DNA of 12,727 nucleotides, from NCBI GenBank assembly GCA_021784615.1, contig JAJYHU010000014.1:1-12727 (forward strand), given 5' to 3'. The notes under the pieces are model-generated. The model was not told the DNA's origin. It did not search any database and worked only from the letters and a program-made list of their open reading frames with translations. The position numbers and the translations under genes are program-made. Source of the stretch: Acidobacteriota bacterium (GTDB lineage Bacteria > Acidobacteriota > Terriglobia > UBA7540). Of this stretch, positions 7,068 through 12,727 are shown piece after piece. Every line of letters starts with the position of its first letter. The first letter of the stretch is position 1.

Positions 7068-8234
7068 TCAAACCACCCGCAAGACCAGGCATTTCAGATA
7101 ATGCGTCTCGGGCACGGTAAGCAGGATCGGATGATCGCGCGACTGGGTTCGCCGCTCGACCACGGTCACGGTGCGGTGAGCGTCCAGGGCGGCGCTGGCA
7201 ATGGCTTCCAGAAAATCGGACTCCGCGACGTGATAGGAGCAACTACAGGTGACAAGGTATCCTCCCGGTCTCAAGATTTTGAGCGCGCGCAGGTTGAGTT
7301 CCTTATAGCCGCGCAAGGCGGAATCCAGGCTTGAGCGTTGCCGGGCAAAGGCTGGAGGATCGAGCACGATCAGGTCAAACTGTTCGCGGGCCTGGTCGGC
7401 GGCTTTGAGATAATCAAAACAGTTGGCTTGCTTCCATTCGACGTTGTTGATCCCGTTGAGTTCGCTGTTGCGCCGGGCTTTCTGCAAAGCTTCTTCAGAA
7501 GAATCAATTCCCAGGACGTAGTCGCACGCGGGCGCCACGTTGACCGCAAAGCCCCCGCTGTAGGAGAAGCAATCGAGCGCCCGCCCGTGGGCGTAAGCGC
7601 GCGCGGCCAGTTGATTTTCCCGCTGATCGAGAAATCCGCCCGTTTTTTGGCCCTCCAGAAGGTCAAAGGCGAACCGCATTCCATTGATGGCGGCGATCGT
7701 TTCCGCTGAGGGTTCGCCGTCAAGAACGCCTTTTGTTTGCTCCAAACCTTCGAGAGCGCGGACCGCCACGTCATTGCGCTCGATGATGGACTTCGGCCGG
7801 AAGTGTTCTTTGAGAATGTCCACGATTGCCGGCTTCAGGGATTCCATGCCCTGGCTGAGAGTCTGAACAACGCAAGATTCTCCGTAACGGTCAATGATCA
7901 GGGAGGGAAGAAGGTCGCCCTCGGCCGCCACCATGCGATAGGCTTCCGTATCTTTCACCACCTGCCGGCGGTAGGCCGCGGCGGCTTGAATGCGTTCCGT
8001 CAAAAAGGTCCGATCGAACGGCCGCTTCTCCCGCGTGATGAGCCGCAGGGCGATTTGGGATTGATTGCTGTAGAGGGCCTGGCCGAGAAATCGCTTTTTG
8101 CGATTCTGAATGCTGACAATAGCTCCCGGTTCGACTTCCGCGGCGGACAAGATGTCGCTGCGATAGATCCACGGATGGCCTGATGATAGTCTCTCCGCCC
8201 CTTTGGGGGAAACGGTTACGGTTGTTGATGGCAT
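7068..8234 (-). CDS. rlmI: RlmI-type 23S rRNA cytosine-5 methyltransferase (PUA domain, class I SAM)
   Basis: This 388-residue protein belongs to the RlmI/YccW family; E. coli RlmI makes m5C1962 in 23S rRNA. An N-terminal PUA-like RNA-binding domain (1-70, including the GHPWIYRSDI segment at 19-28) is followed by a central linker domain with AAEGDLLPSLIIDRY (103-117) and by the methyltransferase core. The core shows EGQKTGGFLDQRENQ (194-208), DCFSYSGGFAVNVA (221-234, SAM-binding motif I), VLGIDSS (240-246), FDLIVLDPPAF (286-296, motif IV) and the TCSCSYH stretch (329-335), which carries the cysteines typical of m5C enzymes. Length matches the family. It is transcribed divergently from queA, another RNA-modification gene, and heads the minus-strand gene run. 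No Shine-Dalgarno sequence precedes the ATG; an extended -10 lies 6 bases before it. Family assignment is firm; the exact modified base is inferred by homology. Confidence 0.9.
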   Translation of the reverse strand: MPSTTVTVSPKGAERLSSGHPWIYRSDILSAAEVEPGAIVSIQNRKKRFLGQALYSNQSQIALRLITREKRPFDRTFLTERIQAAAAYRRQVVKDTEAYRMVAAEGDLLPSLIIDRYGESCVVQTLSQGMESLKPAIVDILKEHFRPKSIIERNDVAVRALEGLEQTKGVLDGEPSAETIAAINGMRFAFDLLEGQKTGGFLDQRENQLAARAYAHGRALDCFSYSGGFAVNVAPACDYVLGIDSSEEALQKARRNSELNGINNVEWKQANCFDYLKAADQAREQFDLIVLDPPAFARQRSSLDSALRGYKELNLRALKILRPGGYLVTCSCSYHVAESDFLEAIASAALDAHRTVTVVERRTQSRDHPILLTVPETHYLKCLVLRVV

Positions 8235-8240
8235 GAATCG

Positions 8241-8249
8241 ACTTTATCA
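8241..8249 (-). promoter_or_regulatory. Extended -10 promoter element for rlmI, probably leaderless
   Basis: On the minus strand TGATAAAGT reads as an extended -10 (TGn followed by TAAAGT, matching TANNNT). It ends 6 bases before the rlmI ATG, so transcription would be expected to begin at or next to the start codon. No Shine-Dalgarno sequence is present, which fits a leaderless mRNA. A weak -35-like TGGACG (8268-8273, minus strand) lies rather far upstream. This is inference from spacing only. Confidence 0.4.
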
Positions 8250-8268
8250 CACGACGATCATCGCCGTC

Positions 8269-8295
8269 GTCCAGGCCGTCCGTTACGCCCTGGAC
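8269..8295. promoter_or_regulatory. Near-perfect dyad in the rlmI/queA divergent spacer (candidate operator)
   Basis: Arms 8269-8279 (GTCCAGGcCGT) and 8285-8295 (ACGcCCTGGAC) are inverted copies matching at 10 of 11 positions around a 5-base centre. The outer TGGAC of each arm belongs to the weak -35-like hexamer of the promoter facing that side. The site lies midway between two divergent start codons. If both transcripts start near their ATGs, as the -10 positions suggest, this dyad is not transcribed and would act as DNA, for example as a regulator-binding site. The regulator is unknown. Confidence 0.4.
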
Positions 8296-8322
8296 AAGGC
8301 TGGAAGGAATTGGGCGTAAAAT
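8291..8322 (+). promoter_or_regulatory. Candidate queA promoter
   Basis: TGGACA (8291-8296) and TAAAAT (8317-8322) resemble -35 and -10 elements, although the 20-base spacing is longer than ideal. The -10 ends 8 bases before the queA ATG, so the transcript would have almost no leader. The only purine-rich block, GGAAGGA at 8302-8308, is too far from the ATG to act as a ribosome binding site. Confidence 0.35.
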
Positions 8323-8330
8323 AGTTGACC

Positions 8331-9416
8331 ATGCGAATTGATGAATTTGATTACGATCTGCCGAAGGAACTGATCGCCCAGCGGGCGCTGGCCGAGCGCG
8401 ACGCTTCACGCATGATGTTTTTGAACCGCGCTGAGCAGTCGTTCGAGGACCGCGCCTTTCTGGATATTCCCGAAATCCTGCGGCCCGGCGACCTTTTGGT
8501 GGTGAACAACACAAGAGTTTTCCCGGCGCGTTTGCTTGGCCGGCGCCGCGGGACCCGGGCGCAAAAGGTAGGAAAGCACAATCCCGCCGTGCATGAGTAC
8601 CTGACAACTGAAGTTGAATTGCTTCTGACGCGCAACGAGGGTGACGACGTCTGGAGCGGACTCGTACATCCCGGACGCAGGGTCCGCACCGGGGAAGTGA
8701 TTGTTTTTGGCGATGGCGAGCTTGAGGCGGAGGTGCTTGGCCGGGGTGAACACGGATTGCGCACGGTGCGGCTGAGGGCAAAGGAGGGCAGCGTGGCTGG
8801 CATGATCGACCGCCTCGGACACGTGCCGTTGCCGCCTTACGTGCGCCGCCCGGATGACCCATCGGACCGTGAAGCTTATCAAACGGTTTATGCCAAAGTG
8901 CGCGGCGCGGTCGCAGCCCCCACGGCGGGTTTTCACTTCACAAAGCGTATTCTGGACCAACTGAACGCTCAGGGAGTCGAAACGTGTGAAATCACGCTCC
9001 ACGTGGGGCCGGGGACGTTCCGTCCGGTGCAGGTGGAAAACATTGAAGACCACATGATGGAGGCCGAGCAGTTTGAGATTTCAGAAGAAGCGGCGCGGGC
9101 GATCACCAAGGCCGCGAAAGAGAAGCGGCGGGTTATCGCCGTGGGAACCACCAGCGTGCGCACGCTTGAATCTGTGGCCCGCGAACACGGCGGCGAAATC
9201 GTTCCCATCCGCGGCGAAACCCAATTGTTTATCGTGCCGGGATTTCGGTTTCGGGTCATTCAAGGGCTGCTGACCAACTTCCATTTGCCGAAATCGACGC
9301 TGCTGATGCTGGTGTCGGCTTTTGCCGGCCGTGAATTGACTTTCGGGGCTTACCGGCACGCGATTGAGGATCGCTACCGTTTTTACAGTTACGGCGATTG
9401 CATGCTGATCCTGTAG
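8331..9416 (+). CDS. queA: S-adenosylmethionine:tRNA ribosyltransferase-isomerase QueA
   Basis: QueA transfers and rearranges the ribose of SAM onto preQ1 at the wobble position of tRNAs with GUN anticodons, giving epoxyqueuosine; it acts in the cytoplasm as the penultimate step of queuosine synthesis. The 361-residue protein matches the family end to end: DEFDYDLPKELIAQ (4-17), the conserved VVNNTRVFPARL (57-68), GHVPLPPYVRR (163-173), APTAGFHFT (196-204, usually PTAGLHFT), LHVGPGTFRPV (223-233), VGTTSVRTLES (271-281) and LLTNFHLPKSTLLMLVSAF (313-331). A hydrophilic insertion of about 18 residues (74-91) lies after ARLLGRR compared with short forms such as the E. coli one. The ATG at 8331 fits the family; an in-frame TTG two codons upstream (8325) is less likely. 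It is divergent from rlmI, and no other queuosine gene lies in the window. Confidence 0.97.
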   Translation: MRIDEFDYDLPKELIAQRALAERDASRMMFLNRAEQSFEDRAFLDIPEILRPGDLLVVNNTRVFPARLLGRRRGTRAQKVGKHNPAVHEYLTTEVELLLTRNEGDDVWSGLVHPGRRVRTGEVIVFGDGELEAEVLGRGEHGLRTVRLRAKEGSVAGMIDRLGHVPLPPYVRRPDDPSDREAYQTVYAKVRGAVAAPTAGFHFTKRILDQLNAQGVETCEITLHVGPGTFRPVQVENIEDHMMEAEQFEISEEAARAITKAAKEKRRVIAVGTTSVRTLESVAREHGGEIVPIRGETQLFIVPGFRFRVIQGLLTNFHLPKSTLLMLVSAFAGRELTFGAYRHAIEDRYRFYSYGDCMLIL

Positions 9417-9419
9417 CGG

Positions 9420-9483
9420 CTGCGAAAGAATCCTTGGAATACCGCAGGAGCGAACCCATTTGTCCTTTGCGGGAAAGGTTCGC
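9420..9483. other. Overlapping alternative stems downstream of queA
   Basis: Three complementary pairs lie just after the queA stop: CTGCG/CGCAG (9420-9424 with 9443-9447), CCGCA/TGCGG (9442-9446 with 9468-9472) and GCGAACC/GGTTCGC (9450-9456 with 9477-9483). The second and third are interleaved, so they would form either a pseudoknot or mutually exclusive stems. No U-run follows, so this is not a standard intrinsic terminator. It may protect or end the queA transcript, or be part of the repeat next to it. Confidence 0.3.
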
Positions 9484-9488
9484 CGGGT

Positions 9489-9540
9489 GTCATTCCGGGC
9501 AAGGCGAACAAAACAGGTCCTTCGGTGCTCTCAGGATGAC
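9489..9540. repeat. Dispersed intergenic repeat, copy A (short)
   Basis: The element begins GTCATTCCGGGCAAGGCGA and ends TCAGGATGAC. Its ends are imperfect inverted repeats (GTCATTC against GGATGAC, allowing one G-U pair). It also contains TCCTTCGGTGCTC. The same start and end motifs occur at 11205-11326. Small repeats of this type are commonly dispersed between genes in Acidobacteriota and related genomes. It sits in the convergent spacer between queA and the DUF4139 gene. Confidence 0.6.
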
Positions 9541-9587
9541 GGCGGCCTATTACTCACCAGCCGCATTGTTGCCGCGCGTGGCCAAAC

Positions 9588-11039
9588 CTACCTCTGAATT
9601 CGGGCTCGATACGTCAGCTCTGAATTGCCGCCGGCCGCCACCGGGACCGTGAACCTGACTGAAAAGGCCGAGATCTTTTCATATTTGTAATTGGAATTCA
9701 GGATGGTCCATTGGCCGCTGAACGGCTCGTTCACTTCCACGCTGATGGGTTCCGTCTTGTGATTATGGAGCGTGATCTGGAAAGCTTCTTCGTAAAGATT
9801 GTTTCCTAAACGTTCGAAGTCGGTCTGCTTTCTTTCCGCGGTCACGTCGAAAGCATTCCCGATGTAAAGATTGACCGTTTCGTCTTTGGGAGTGTGAGCG
9901 ATGCGATCTTCACCCACAAGCTCCAGGTTCCCGTTTGAGTCGGTTTGATATACGCGCACGACGCCTCCAGGCAAGGGAACGCCGAGCGAGTTGGCGTCGG
10001 AATTTTTGAATTTAATATGCGCCTCGACGGGCTCTTTGACCGGCTTGCCGCCTTGAAGGGGGCTGTAATAATAATACGTCTGGCCGCTGACTTCGTAAGT
10101 CTTTTCGAACCGGATGCCGGACGATCCGAGCAAACGGATCTGCTTCGAGTCATTGTTGGGCAGCGAGACTTTCCGGTGAATGGTATACAGGTGATATTCC
10201 GAAAGAGGTTGTTCAGTTACTTGCTGCATCACGACGCCCCCCACGCCCGCTTGGGCCGCCATGCGCATCATTGGGCGAACGGCCTGGCTGGCGCGATGCA
10301 CCTGGCCGGCCACCAGTTGGAGCCTGGCGTTGTTAAAGGCCGTCCCGCTGGCATTCGTCACGGTAATCCAGGCGCTTAAATCCGCCGCATCCTTCTGGGC
10401 GGGCAGGGTCAGAACGTAGTCGGACGTCCAGTTCACCGACTTCGTCAGATAGTCGGCTTCCAGGGTTTGCGGGCCGCTCGCGCGGTTTTCCACCAGCCAC
10501 ACCAGCGTGGGCTTGCGGTAAGGATTTTCCGGGAGGGAAGGGAAAAGGTAGTGATCGGCGAAGAGCTGCGTGACATAGTGATCGCCAACTTTCCAGATCG
10601 GCCCGCCGGTATCTGACACCAGCGTGGCTTGGATCCGTATTTCCTTGGTAAAGTTGTACTCCGTGCCGTACCGAATGATGGTGAGCTGTTTTCCAACGTA
10701 CTCGTGAAGGAGCTTTTGCGGGCTCAGCGGGTCGTACTTGTAATCCTGCTGGAGCACCGAAAAATCCTTCGGAGCGGTGAGAGAGAGGACTTGGACGCTC
10801 TCCGGCTCGATCTGCGGGGCCACGCCCTGGAAGCGTAGCTCTGTTTGCCCGGAAGGCAACTGTACCCGCCGAACGTCCCTGACCAGGGCAATGTTGGAGT
10901 TATAGACCGTCAGCATCACCTGCTGCCGGTCGGCTGCGGTGGAGGTCACGGCAGTTTGGGCTGAGGAGTTACCGGCCAAGAACAGGGTTGCCACGGCCAC
11001 CATCGTTAAGGCTTGTACTCCGACACGTCGAATTAGCAT
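9588..11039 (-). CDS. Secreted DUF4139 domain-containing protein
   Basis: This 483-residue exported protein has a signal peptide (1-28: RR near the start, the hydrophobic core LTMVAVATLFLAG, and a probable site after NSSAQ). The segment just after it, LTVYNSNIALVRDVRRVQLP (43-62) and LRFQGVAPQIEPESVQV (68-84), matches the N-terminal region usual in DUF4139 proteins. From about residue 190 to the end lies the beta-rich DUF4139 domain itself, with WTSDYVLTL (209-217), a Tyr-rich TYYYYSPL stretch in the middle, and a closing TVPVAAGGNSELTYRARIQR. No catalytic motif is visible and function is unknown. The start is well supported: GAAGGTGAG lies just before the ATG. A repeat copy lies on each side of the gene, and it converges with queA, so it is probably a single-gene transcript. 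Confidence 0.87.
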   Translation of the reverse strand: MLIRRVGVQALTMVAVATLFLAGNSSAQTAVTSTAADRQQVMLTVYNSNIALVRDVRRVQLPSGQTELRFQGVAPQIEPESVQVLSLTAPKDFSVLQQDYKYDPLSPQKLLHEYVGKQLTIIRYGTEYNFTKEIRIQATLVSDTGGPIWKVGDHYVTQLFADHYLFPSLPENPYRKPTLVWLVENRASGPQTLEADYLTKSVNWTSDYVLTLPAQKDAADLSAWITVTNASGTAFNNARLQLVAGQVHRASQAVRPMMRMAAQAGVGGVVMQQVTEQPLSEYHLYTIHRKVSLPNNDSKQIRLLGSSGIRFEKTYEVSGQTYYYYSPLQGGKPVKEPVEAHIKFKNSDANSLGVPLPGGVVRVYQTDSNGNLELVGEDRIAHTPKDETVNLYIGNAFDVTAERKQTDFERLGNNLYEEAFQITLHNHKTEPISVEVNEPFSGQWTILNSNYKYEKISAFSVRFTVPVAAGGNSELTYRARIQR

Positions 11040-11204
11040 GGCTCACCTTCTTCGATTCAGAATTTTCCCCTGGGATTCAGCGCCGTCCGGCCCGGCAGCC
11101 GAGGCGGCATGCCAAGCTAAAGATTACATCAGAGTTTTGGATGAGAATCAGCGAAATTAGGAAGTCATGGGGTTAGCTTGTTGCCACAGCAACTCCCGCA
11201 GGCC

Positions 11205-11326
11205 GTTATTCCGGGCGTAGCGAGGAATCTGCTTTCCCCGAAGCACCCGTTGTGCCCCGCTTAAGACGAAAAGAGCAAATCCTTCGCGGAATTTACCCTG
11301 AGAGAAGCGAACGGGTTCAGGATGAC
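11205..11326. repeat. Dispersed intergenic repeat, copy B (long)
   Basis: The element begins GTTATTCCGGGCGTAGCGA (15 of 19 bases the same as copy A) and ends TCAGGATGAC, as copy A does. The middle contains AGCGAGGAATCTGC, TCCTTCGCGGAA and AGAAGCGAACGGGTTCAGG. It lies in the 387-base gap between the starts of the DUF4139 gene and the beta-propeller gene, which otherwise holds only the promoter and ribosome sites described separately. A 78-codon minus-strand frame through it is a repeat-derived artefact. Confidence 0.65.
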
Positions 11327-11364
11327 AGGCTCCAACCTGCTTGATGGCATAACATCCTCCACTC

Positions 11365-11373
11365 TGATACAGT
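11365..11373 (+). promoter_or_regulatory. Candidate extended -10 for the beta-propeller gene
   Basis: TGATACAGT reads as TGn plus TACAGT (TANNNT). It would start a transcript near 11380, about 45 bases before the preferred start codon. A TTGATG at 11341-11346 is a possible -35 but lies 21 bases away. The form is the same as the TGATAAAGT element before rlmI. Confidence is low because it rests on short motifs. Confidence 0.3.
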
Positions 11374-11426
11374 GAGAGGAATCCATGGGGCATTGCGGCC
11401 CTTTCGAGGGCAAAGAGGAGTCTGTG

Positions 11427-12419
11427 ATGAAAAATTGGCTAGGAGCCTTTGTTCTGGCAGCGTTTCTTGCTGCCCCGGTCGCGAACTGCCAGGCAAGAGA
11501 ACCTCTTAAGTTAATTCAGTCCATTCCAATGCCTGGGGTTGGCGGCCGAATCGACCATATGAGCGTTGACCTTGATGGGCGCAGGCTGTTTGTTTCGGCG
11601 CTTGGAAACAACACCGTCGAAGTGATTGATCTTGCAGACGGGAAAGATATTGAACACATTCAGGGGCTGAAGGAACCGCAAGGTGTGCTGTATGTTCCGG
11701 AATCGAACAAGTTGTTTGTGGCGAGTGGCGGGGACGGCACATGCCGGATATTCGACGGCACGAATTTTGAACTGCTTTCGACCGTTCACTTTCCCTCGGA
11801 CGCCGATGACATTCGTTACGACCAGAATGCCGGGCTCGTATATGTTGGGTACGGGGATGGCGGTCTGGCTGTGTTAAGCGGCATGACAGGGAAGGAACTC
11901 GGAAGGATCGGCCTCACGGGTCATCCAGAGGCGTTTGAGATCGGAAGAGATGGCGCGCGAATTTACATTAATATTCCGACTAAACAAGAGATTGATGTAG
12001 CTGACTGGGCGCAGCGCTCGGTGGTCCGGCGCTGGCCGATGCTCAAATACCGAGCTAATTTCCCCATGGCTTATGATAAGGTTCAGCATCGCCTTTTCGT
12101 TGTTTGCCGCAGGCGGTCTGTCCTTCTAGTGTTCGACCCGGACTCAGGCAAGATTCTGGCGCACCTGCCGGTGGTGGGTGACGCCGACGATCTCTACTAC
12201 GATTCCGTGCTGAAGCGCATTTACGTCTCCGGAGGGCAAGGCGCTATCAGCGTCGTCAAGCAAGTGGACGCAGACCATTATCAGGGGATCGCAACCATTC
12301 CCACGGCTTCCGGGGCGCGCACTTCTCTCTTTGTGCCTGAACTCAAACGGCTGTATCTTGCTGTTCCGAGCCGTGAGGGCAGCGCCGCGGAAATCCGGGT
12401 TTATGTAGTTGTGCCATAG
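11427..12419 (+). CDS. Secreted seven-bladed beta-propeller protein (YVTN/YncE-like)
   Basis: This 330-residue exported protein has a signal peptide (1-23, MKNW then LGAFVLAAFLAAPVA, probable cleavage after NCQA). The rest is a series of about seven beta-propeller blades, each with a 'xRLFV...VxVIDxxxGK' rhythm: RRLFVSALGNNTVEVIDLA, NKLFVASGGDGTCRIFDG, GLVYVGYGDGGLAVLSG, ARIYINIPTKQEIDVADWA, HRLFVVCRRRSVLLVFDP, KRIYVSGGQGAISVVKQVD and KRLYLAVPSREGSAAEIRVY. No enzyme residues are recognised; family members usually bind ligands or partners in the periplasm. The Cys at 21 is not in a proper lipobox (VANC), so it is probably not a lipoprotein. ATG 11427 has GAGGAG six bases upstream and begins a clean signal peptide. 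An in-frame ATG at 11385 also follows a good site (GAGAGGA) and would add 14 residues. Confidence 0.88.
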   Translation: MKNWLGAFVLAAFLAAPVANCQAREPLKLIQSIPMPGVGGRIDHMSVDLDGRRLFVSALGNNTVEVIDLADGKDIEHIQGLKEPQGVLYVPESNKLFVASGGDGTCRIFDGTNFELLSTVHFPSDADDIRYDQNAGLVYVGYGDGGLAVLSGMTGKELGRIGLTGHPEAFEIGRDGARIYINIPTKQEIDVADWAQRSVVRRWPMLKYRANFPMAYDKVQHRLFVVCRRRSVLLVFDPDSGKILAHLPVVGDADDLYYDSVLKRIYVSGGQGAISVVKQVDADHYQGIATIPTASGARTSLFVPELKRLYLAVPSREGSAAEIRVYVVVP

Positions 12420-12617
12420 TTCACAAGACTGAAGAGTTTCACATTCAACACAGGGTGCACAAACGTACTCGTTGGCAGCGTATTCCCGCATGTTTTTATG
12501 CCACAGCTTGCCGAATCGGTTGGCGGGGAAGTTCCTTGGCGGACTCAGTGTTAGGCCTTCTTATTTTCACAAATAAGTTGCATTCGAGGGAGGAGCAATC
12601 TTTTGCAGAGGCGCCGC
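12420..12617. other. Non-coding spacer, nothing recognised
   Basis: I see no credible gene, RNA or clear terminator in these 198 bases. A small TGAA/TTCA stem near 12431-12442 is too weak to call. A 62-codon plus-strand frame crossing it into the IS end has no ribosome site and no recognisable content. Confidence 0.4.
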
Positions 12618-12727
12618 TAGTGTACCGTAACATAAATTGCTAGCATAAGTACAGGGCGTCTGATATGCTCTCGTTATGCGTACAGGACGCCCCAAGAAAA
12701 CCCTGATTTTGACGAGCGAGGAGCGTG
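12618..12727 (+). mobile_element. Left end of an IS630-type insertion sequence (runs off the window)
   Basis: The segment from the TA at 12618-12619 onward (GTGTACCGTAACATAAATTG) looks like the outer end of an IS630-family element, whose members insert at TA dinucleotides, and the transposase start follows 57 bases later. CATAA occurs twice, 13 bases apart (12631 and 12644). The inverted-repeat boundary is inferred, because the other end is outside the window. Confidence 0.55.
12676..12727 (+). CDS. IS630-family transposase, N-terminal fragment at window edge
   Basis: Only 17 codons are visible, reading MRTGRPKKTLILTSEER before the window ends. The MRTGRPKxPLxLTxEER opening is characteristic of many IS630-family transposases, just ahead of their helix-turn-helix domain, which binds the element's ends; the later DDE catalytic domain lies outside the window. 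No Shine-Dalgarno sequence precedes the ATG, and a TATGCT hexamer ends 6 bases before it. Whether the full gene is intact cannot be seen. Confidence 0.7.
   Translation, partial: MRTGRPKKTLILTSEER

Noticed and set aside
8235..8330. A preQ1 riboswitch ahead of queA
   Set aside because: The spacer is short, has no preQ1-type aptamer features, and the promoter appears to lie next to the ATG, leaving no leader.
7891..8862. A 323-codon minus-strand frame crossing rlmI, the divergent spacer and the start of queA
   Set aside because: It spans two confirmed genes in the wrong frame and has a low-complexity, Arg- and Pro-rich composition.
9417..9587. An intrinsic bidirectional terminator between queA and the DUF4139 gene
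   Set aside because: Stems are present, but no T-run follows a stable GC-rich hairpin on either strand.
11157..11393. A 78-codon minus-strand frame upstream of the propeller gene
   Set aside because: It lies over dispersed repeat copy B. Translations such as CHPEPVRFSQGKFREG are a familiar artefact of such repeats rather than a protein.
12455..12643. A 62-codon plus-strand frame ending inside the IS end
   Set aside because: It has no ribosome site or recognisable sequence, and it crosses the probable IS boundary.

Overview
The window is a moderately GC-rich, gene-dense bacterial segment. The gene content points to Acidobacteriota, but there is no rRNA or other taxonomic marker, so this is inference. 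The pointers are a secreted DUF4139 protein, a periplasmic YVTN/YncE-type propeller, a secreted carboxypeptidase-regulatory-like protein, small dispersed intergenic repeats of the ATTCCGGGC...AGGATGAC type, and an IS630-type element at the edge.

Right to left on the minus strand, positions 8234 to 1 hold seven closely spaced co-directional genes. They are an RlmI-type 23S rRNA cytosine methyltransferase, a secreted protein with carboxypeptidase-regulatory-like repeats, a GT2 glycosyltransferase fused to a NodB-type deacetylase, a second GT2 glycosyltransferase, a class I SAM methyltransferase, a membrane-anchored NodB-type deacetylase, and a sodium:solute symporter cut by the window edge. Gaps are short (0 to about 80 bases) and several junctions overlap, so the last six look like one operon. 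The most economical reading is synthesis and modification (glycosyl transfer, N- or O-deacetylation, methylation) of a cell-surface glycan, with a sodium-coupled importer at the end. The substrate cannot be read from sequence.

At 8235-8330 the rRNA methyltransferase gene and queA (tRNA queuosine synthesis, plus strand) diverge. This 96-base spacer has a near-perfect dyad, and -10-like hexamers sit 6 to 8 bases from both start codons, with no Shine-Dalgarno sequence. That pattern suggests leaderless transcripts sharing a central operator-like site.

Downstream of queA a 171-base convergent spacer carries alternative stems and one copy of a dispersed repeat. The minus-strand DUF4139 gene follows, and a second, longer repeat copy lies beyond its start. 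A plus-strand secreted seven-bladed beta-propeller protein comes next (to 12419), then about 200 bases with no recognisable gene. The first 17 codons of an IS630-type transposase, preceded by a probable terminal inverted repeat at a TA dinucleotide, run off the right edge.

No tRNA, rRNA, CRISPR array, phage gene or known defence system was seen. The most unusual items are the GT2-deacetylase fusion operon and the symmetric, apparently leaderless, divergent promoter region.
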